Assembly: GCA_018814465.1 (NCBI GenBank)
Contig: JAHIZR010000290.1
Coordinates: 1-9,243, forward strand
Origin: a bacterium
GTDB lineage: Bacteria; Electryoneota; RPQS01
Direction of reading: 5' to 3'
Length of the DNA: 9,243 nt
Shown here one piece after another: positions 6,190 to 9,243 of this stretch (the stretch's first letter is position 1; each line of letters opens with the position of its first letter). The notes beneath the pieces were generated by a model. It searched no databases, had not been told where the DNA came from, and saw only the letters and a list, made by a program, of their open reading frames with translations. The position numbers were made by a program, and so were the translations under genes.

Positions 6190-6219
6190 CAAATGATTTG
6201 AGATGTGCAGCATCATTTG
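6190..6219. other. Hairpin in the gap before the beta-helix gene
   Basis: CAAATGAT (6190-6197) and ATCATTTG (6212-6219) form a perfect 8-bp inverted repeat with a 14-base loop, in the 118-base gap after the endonuclease gene. No T-run follows, so terminator function is doubtful; an operator is possible. Just downstream, GGGGGA precedes ATG TGA (6228-6233) and an overlapping GTG that opens a 9-codon ORF (6230-6259), either of which may be chance. Confidence 0.35.
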
Positions 6220-6272
6220 GGGGAAGCATGTGAAAGCGAAAATCAATCACAAAACCTAAGTCATATCCCCCC

Positions 6273-6974
6273 ATGAACGATAAACCACTGATCGTTGATC
6301 CCCAAGATTCCTCCTGCTTCGCGACGCTGAATGAAGCCATCGCGGATGCGTTGGACGGCGAAAAGATTATGGTGAAGCCCGGCGACTACCGGGAAAACCT
6401 GATTGTCGATAAACAGATTTATATCATCGGTGACGGCGCGATGGACGACATCCGCATCATCGGCGACGGCGTCACGCCCGTGATCTCCTCGCAATCGCCG
6501 CTGCTCAATCTGCGCAACCTGACCCTCATCAACAGTTCCAGCACGGTGCCGACGATCGAATGCGCCTCAGGAATCTGCGATGTCAAATACTGCGCGATGC
6601 AGGGCGGCTATTACGGTGTGACCGGACTCTCCGGTTCGCGGATTTCCGTCGACAACAGTTCCGTCACGGGCGCGGCCAACGGCGGCATCTACGGCTGCGA
6701 GTGCATCGGTGTCACCGTCGCGGACACGCTGATCGAAAAATGCAAGGGTATCGGTATTGTCGCCGAAGAATGCCAGGAGCTGTTTGTCGAGCGCGCCACC
6801 ATCATGGACGTGACTCCGCACGGGATTCTGTGTACCGGTGATGGAGCTTTCGAAGTAAAAGATACGGAGATTATCGGGGTGCCCAGCGCGCCGATTTCAG
6901 ATAACGGCGTACCGGCGGCGGATGAGATGGAAAGAATCTGGTACGAACGCAGAGAAGTCGAAGAAGACGAATAA
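6273..6974 (+). CDS. Right-handed parallel beta-helix repeat protein
   Basis: A 233-residue protein with no signal peptide. FATLNEAIADALDGEKIMVK (16-35) followed by PGDYRENLIVDKQIYIIGDG (36-55) is the typical opening of pectate-lyase-like beta-helix repeats (a 'tabular' strand entry followed by P-G-x-Y-x-E-x-L). From about 75 to 205 there are successive short strands and turns of 20-24 residues, such as LLNLRNLTLINSS, ISVDNSSVTGA and LFVERATIMDV. Nine cysteines (residues 15, 97, 102, 107, 142, 144, 157, 167, 187) and the lack of a leader suggest a cytoplasmic binding or scaffold protein rather than a secreted polysaccharide lyase, and no lyase catalytic motif is seen. The C-terminus (216-233) is a charged, acidic tail. 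ATG 6273 is preceded by CCCCCC with no ribosome site. The stop is 14 bases before the phosphatase gene, so the two are probably one operon. Confidence 0.85.
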   Translation: MNDKPLIVDPQDSSCFATLNEAIADALDGEKIMVKPGDYRENLIVDKQIYIIGDGAMDDIRIIGDGVTPVISSQSPLLNLRNLTLINSSSTVPTIECASGICDVKYCAMQGGYYGVTGLSGSRISVDNSSVTGAANGGIYGCECIGVTVADTLIEKCKGIGIVAEECQELFVERATIMDVTPHGILCTGDGAFEVKDTEIIGVPSAPISDNGVPAADEMERIWYERREVEEDE

Positions 6975-6988
6975 CTCCTCAAGGCTGA

Positions 6989-9243
6989 ATGTCATTCAAT
7001 CGCGCTAAACATTTCATACTGATTCTCTGCGTGCTGCTGGGCGGATGCTTTGCTTCCGCATTCGCGCAAACCAAGCTGCCCGCTCCCAAATGGCAGTTTC
7101 TTGCTCCCGGAGATTCCATCTGGACCGAGATCTCGCTCATGCCGGGAGACGTGCTGGAATGGAGTCTGGTACTGTCCAGACTGTCCGATCCCGCGGGCGA
7201 ATCCAAGCTGATTCTCCGCTCCGATGTTTCCGGTGAGATCTGGAAGAGGGAATTCGACGCGGCAGCGGTTGAAGCCTCCGATAATGTCAAAATCAAAACG
7301 GCGGCGAAATACCGGCTGACTTTATTGGGAGCCAGCAGCGCCGGACGAGTTGTGCAGATGAGCGCGTGGGCGAATATCGGTACGAAATTCAGAGATCCCT
7401 TCCCGATTCCATCGGAACGGATTCTGGCTTTCAACTTCGCGGTGAGCGACCGGTTTATTGTTGATTATGAGTTCATGCTGCCCAACACTACTTCGTTCGA
7501 TGAACTGATGGCAATGGAGCTGCCGACCGATCTGATACAGGGCTGGGCGCTGACTCCCGAAGGAGACTCGTTGGCGGCTAAGCCTTCGGTGAACCGCTGG
7601 TTCGGTCAGCCGGGGATGATTCGACTGCGCGAACGCGCGCCGCGCGGCGGACGCATCACGCTGCGGTTGGAATGGGAGATTCCGATGGCAGGACAAACGG
7701 TGGTGCATCTCACGCCGGGCAAGGCCGCGCCGCCGGAATGGCTGCCTGAAGAAGTGCGCGTGATGACGACGCACATTCATGCGCCGTGGCACGCCGTCGT
7801 GGTGCCGCCTTTCGATGCGGCACGGCATGAGTGCATATCAGCGGAGCCGCCGCTGCAGTTAGGCAAATATGCCGCGCAATCACTGCGGGTGCGAGGCTTG
7901 GATTCGCTGCTCGCTGCCGAACTCACCCAAGTCTATTTGCAGCGCGATTCGCTTTGCGTTATGCGCCGCTCCCGGTTGGAAGCGATGAAAGAATATGACA
8001 GCGAATTTTTGACCAGCGCGAATGCTTTTCTGCCGCCGGAGTTTCACGTCGCCGTCACCACGCCGTTAGCTGAATCGCAGAAACATGAACAGCCGTCGCA
8101 ATTGGTCGCACTGCGTTGGTTCGTGGATCATCCGCCCGAAGGCTCACCGGGCAAGCTCTATGTCTGGCTCTATGACGAAGGTTTAACCGCGCTGCCGCAG
8201 GCTCCGGACGAAATTTATTGGAATCCCCAAGTCATGCCGCTGAACGCTGATCTGCGCACCTATGGCGGCGTGCAGGCGGAATTCGCGCAGCAGATCTCGC
8301 TTGACCCCGAAAAGAATCTGCGTCCCTCATCCTTTCAGGACAGCAGCCGGACGCTGCTCGATTTCAGTCAGCGGGTGCTGGGTCTGTATTTGGAAAATAC
8401 TTCGCAAGACACGATCTATCTGGTCTACCGGCAGGAAACTCCGATCGAACGATCCGTTGCCATGACCATCTCCAGATGGCCCAAAGCCGCGCGGATCGCG
8501 ATTGTTGTGCTGTTGATTCTGGGCGTAGTCGGCATCTATGCACTCTATGAACTGCGCCAGAGGGAGCAGCGGCGGCGCAAACATGCCGAAGAGTACGCCG
8601 CTGATCTGGATAAAGCCCGGCAAGTACAGGAAAAACTCCTGCCCAAGGGACCGATTGATGTGCGGGGACTGGAAGTGCTTGGATTGCATCAGAGCATGCA
8701 ATCGGTCGGCGGCGATTATTATGACTTCTTCCAGCTGAAGGACGGACGGATTCTGATTTGCGTGGCCGATGTCGCCGGACACGGTTTGGCAGCGGCGCTC
8801 CTGATGTCCAATCTGCAAGCAACATTGCATGCCATCGCGGAGGTTCCTCGCCCGCTCAATGAACTGGTGGGCATGCTCAATCAGGAGATCACGAAGCGCA
8901 CCTCGCCTGATCGTTTCGTAACGTTGATTATTGCGGAGATTTCGGCGGACCGCTCACAATTGAACATCTGCAATGCGGGGCACAATCCCGGCTATTTAAT
9001 TCGCAAGAACGGCAAGGTAGTCGAACTTGACGCGGGCGGTATCATGCTCGGTGTGATGGAAATGTTCCCCTATATTCAGATGGACTACGGTTTGGAACCG
9101 GGAGATTTGATCGCGCTCTACACTGACGGCATCCCCGAAGCGGAAATCGGTTTTGAAGACATGTTCGGCTATGACCGCCTGCAGTATTTCCTTTCGGAAA
9201 ACCGCGACGGTCGTCTGCAGGATATCGCGCAGAAGCTGTTCAA
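6989..9243 (+). CDS. Membrane-anchored SpoIIE/RsbU-type PP2C serine phosphatase, C-terminus cut by window end
   Basis: An open frame of 751 codons without a stop, incomplete at the right edge. ATG 6989 follows AAGG (6981-6984) and gives a signal peptide (basic 5-8, hydrophobic 9-19, AFA cleavage site at 24-26). C20 in LGGC is a weak lipobox alternative. Residues 27 to about 499 form a large, probably periplasmic sensor region that I do not recognise. One membrane helix (about 503-520) and a charged helical linker (521-548) lead to the phosphatase. Family motifs are VGGDYYDFF (573-581), ADVAGHGLAAALLM (593-606), NAGHNP (662-667), GGIMLGVM and YTDGIPEAE (711-719); D576, D594 and D713 are the likely Mn/Mg ligands. 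Such enzymes dephosphorylate STAS-domain anti-anti-sigma factors in partner-switching pathways. Substrate and signal are unknown here, and no STAS or HATPase partner lies in the window. Confidence 0.92.
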   Translation, partial: MSFNRAKHFILILCVLLGGCFASAFAQTKLPAPKWQFLAPGDSIWTEISLMPGDVLEWSLVLSRLSDPAGESKLILRSDVSGEIWKREFDAAAVEASDNVKIKTAAKYRLTLLGASSAGRVVQMSAWANIGTKFRDPFPIPSERILAFNFAVSDRFIVDYEFMLPNTTSFDELMAMELPTDLIQGWALTPEGDSLAAKPSVNRWFGQPGMIRLRERAPRGGRITLRLEWEIPMAGQTVVHLTPGKAAPPEWLPEEVRVMTTHIHAPWHAVVVPPFDAARHECISAEPPLQLGKYAAQSLRVRGLDSLLAAELTQVYLQRDSLCVMRRSRLEAMKEYDSEFLTSANAFLPPEFHVAVTTPLAESQKHEQPSQLVALRWFVDHPPEGSPGKLYVWLYDEGLTALPQAPDEIYWNPQVMPLNADLRTYGGVQAEFAQQISLDPEKNLRPSSFQDSSRTLLDFSQRVLGLYLENTSQDTIYLVYRQETPIERSVAMTISRWPKAARIAIVVLLILGVVGIYALYELRQREQRRRKHAEEYAADLDKARQVQEKLLPKGPIDVRGLEVLGLHQSMQSVGGDYYDFFQLKDGRILICVADVAGHGLAAALLMSNLQATLHAIAEVPRPLNELVGMLNQEITKRTSPDRFVTLIIAEISADRSQLNICNAGHNPGYLIRKNGKVVELDAGGIMLGVMEMFPYIQMDYGLEPGDLIALYTDGIPEAEIGFEDMFGYDRLQYFLSENRDGRLQDIAQKLF

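Noticed and set aside
3773..6272. Attachment-site or target duplication flanking the restriction-modification island
   Set aside because: I compared the two boundary gaps by eye and found no shared direct repeat; GGATAACGTTA is internal to the island at its second copy.
6273..6974. Pectate lyase or pectinesterase
   Set aside because: Only the generic beta-helix pattern is present; no signal peptide and no catalytic Asp/Arg motifs of these enzymes.
7322..7828. 168-codon minus-strand ORF
   Set aside because: Lies wholly within the phosphatase gene, which has signal peptide, helix and catalytic motifs in one unbroken frame; the antisense product is Arg/His-rich shadow sequence.
8327..8830. Long minus-strand ORFs (8327-8830 and 8364-8825)
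   Set aside because: They are antisense to the membrane helix and PP2C catalytic motifs and are Arg-rich or low-complexity shadows.

Overview
The window looks like chromosomal DNA from a Gram-negative-type, probably uncultured bacterium. The evidence is a Sec-type signal peptide followed by a large extracytoplasmic sensor on a SpoIIE phosphatase, mixed housekeeping and membrane genes, and moderately GC-rich coding sequence (spot counts of single 60-base lines gave about 55-72% GC outside the central island). Several genes lack a clear Shine-Dalgarno sequence. The phylum cannot be fixed from this sequence; a member of the FCB-like candidate phyla is only a guess. All complete genes, and the partial one at the right end, lie on the + strand.

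Layout. (1) 1-620 holds no credible gene. It contains two copies of a palindromic repeat (about 75-313 and 374-557) and debris of a third. Each full copy has terminal inverted repeats enclosing three nested inverted repeats in the same order, so each could fold into a four-way-junction shape. (2) 621-1232 encodes a YciO-type member of the Sua5/YciO/YrdC family. (3) 1321-2943 encodes a polytopic membrane protein with a large extracytoplasmic domain and a degenerate CPBP (CAAX protease/bacteriocin-processing) like core. (4) 3023-3772 encodes the electron transfer flavoprotein beta subunit, without the alpha subunit that usually follows. (5) 3913-6154 is an AT-richer two-gene island: a DNA methyltransferase of the SPPY type, followed 4 bases later by a protein that is probably its restriction endonuclease. 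(6) 6273-6974 encodes a cysteine-rich, apparently cytoplasmic parallel beta-helix protein. (7) 6989-9243, running off the right edge, encodes a membrane-anchored SpoIIE/RsbU-type PP2C phosphatase with a periplasmic sensor region.

How the genes work together. The methyltransferase and its neighbour form a likely Type II restriction-modification system acquired by transfer. The beta-helix gene and the phosphatase gene are 14 bases apart and are probably co-transcribed, which suggests a signalling unit. The other genes look like ordinary single-gene neighbours. The most unusual structure is the repeat pair in 1-620: two of its stems differ in sequence between copies but keep perfect pairing, so the fold, not only the sequence, appears to be maintained.
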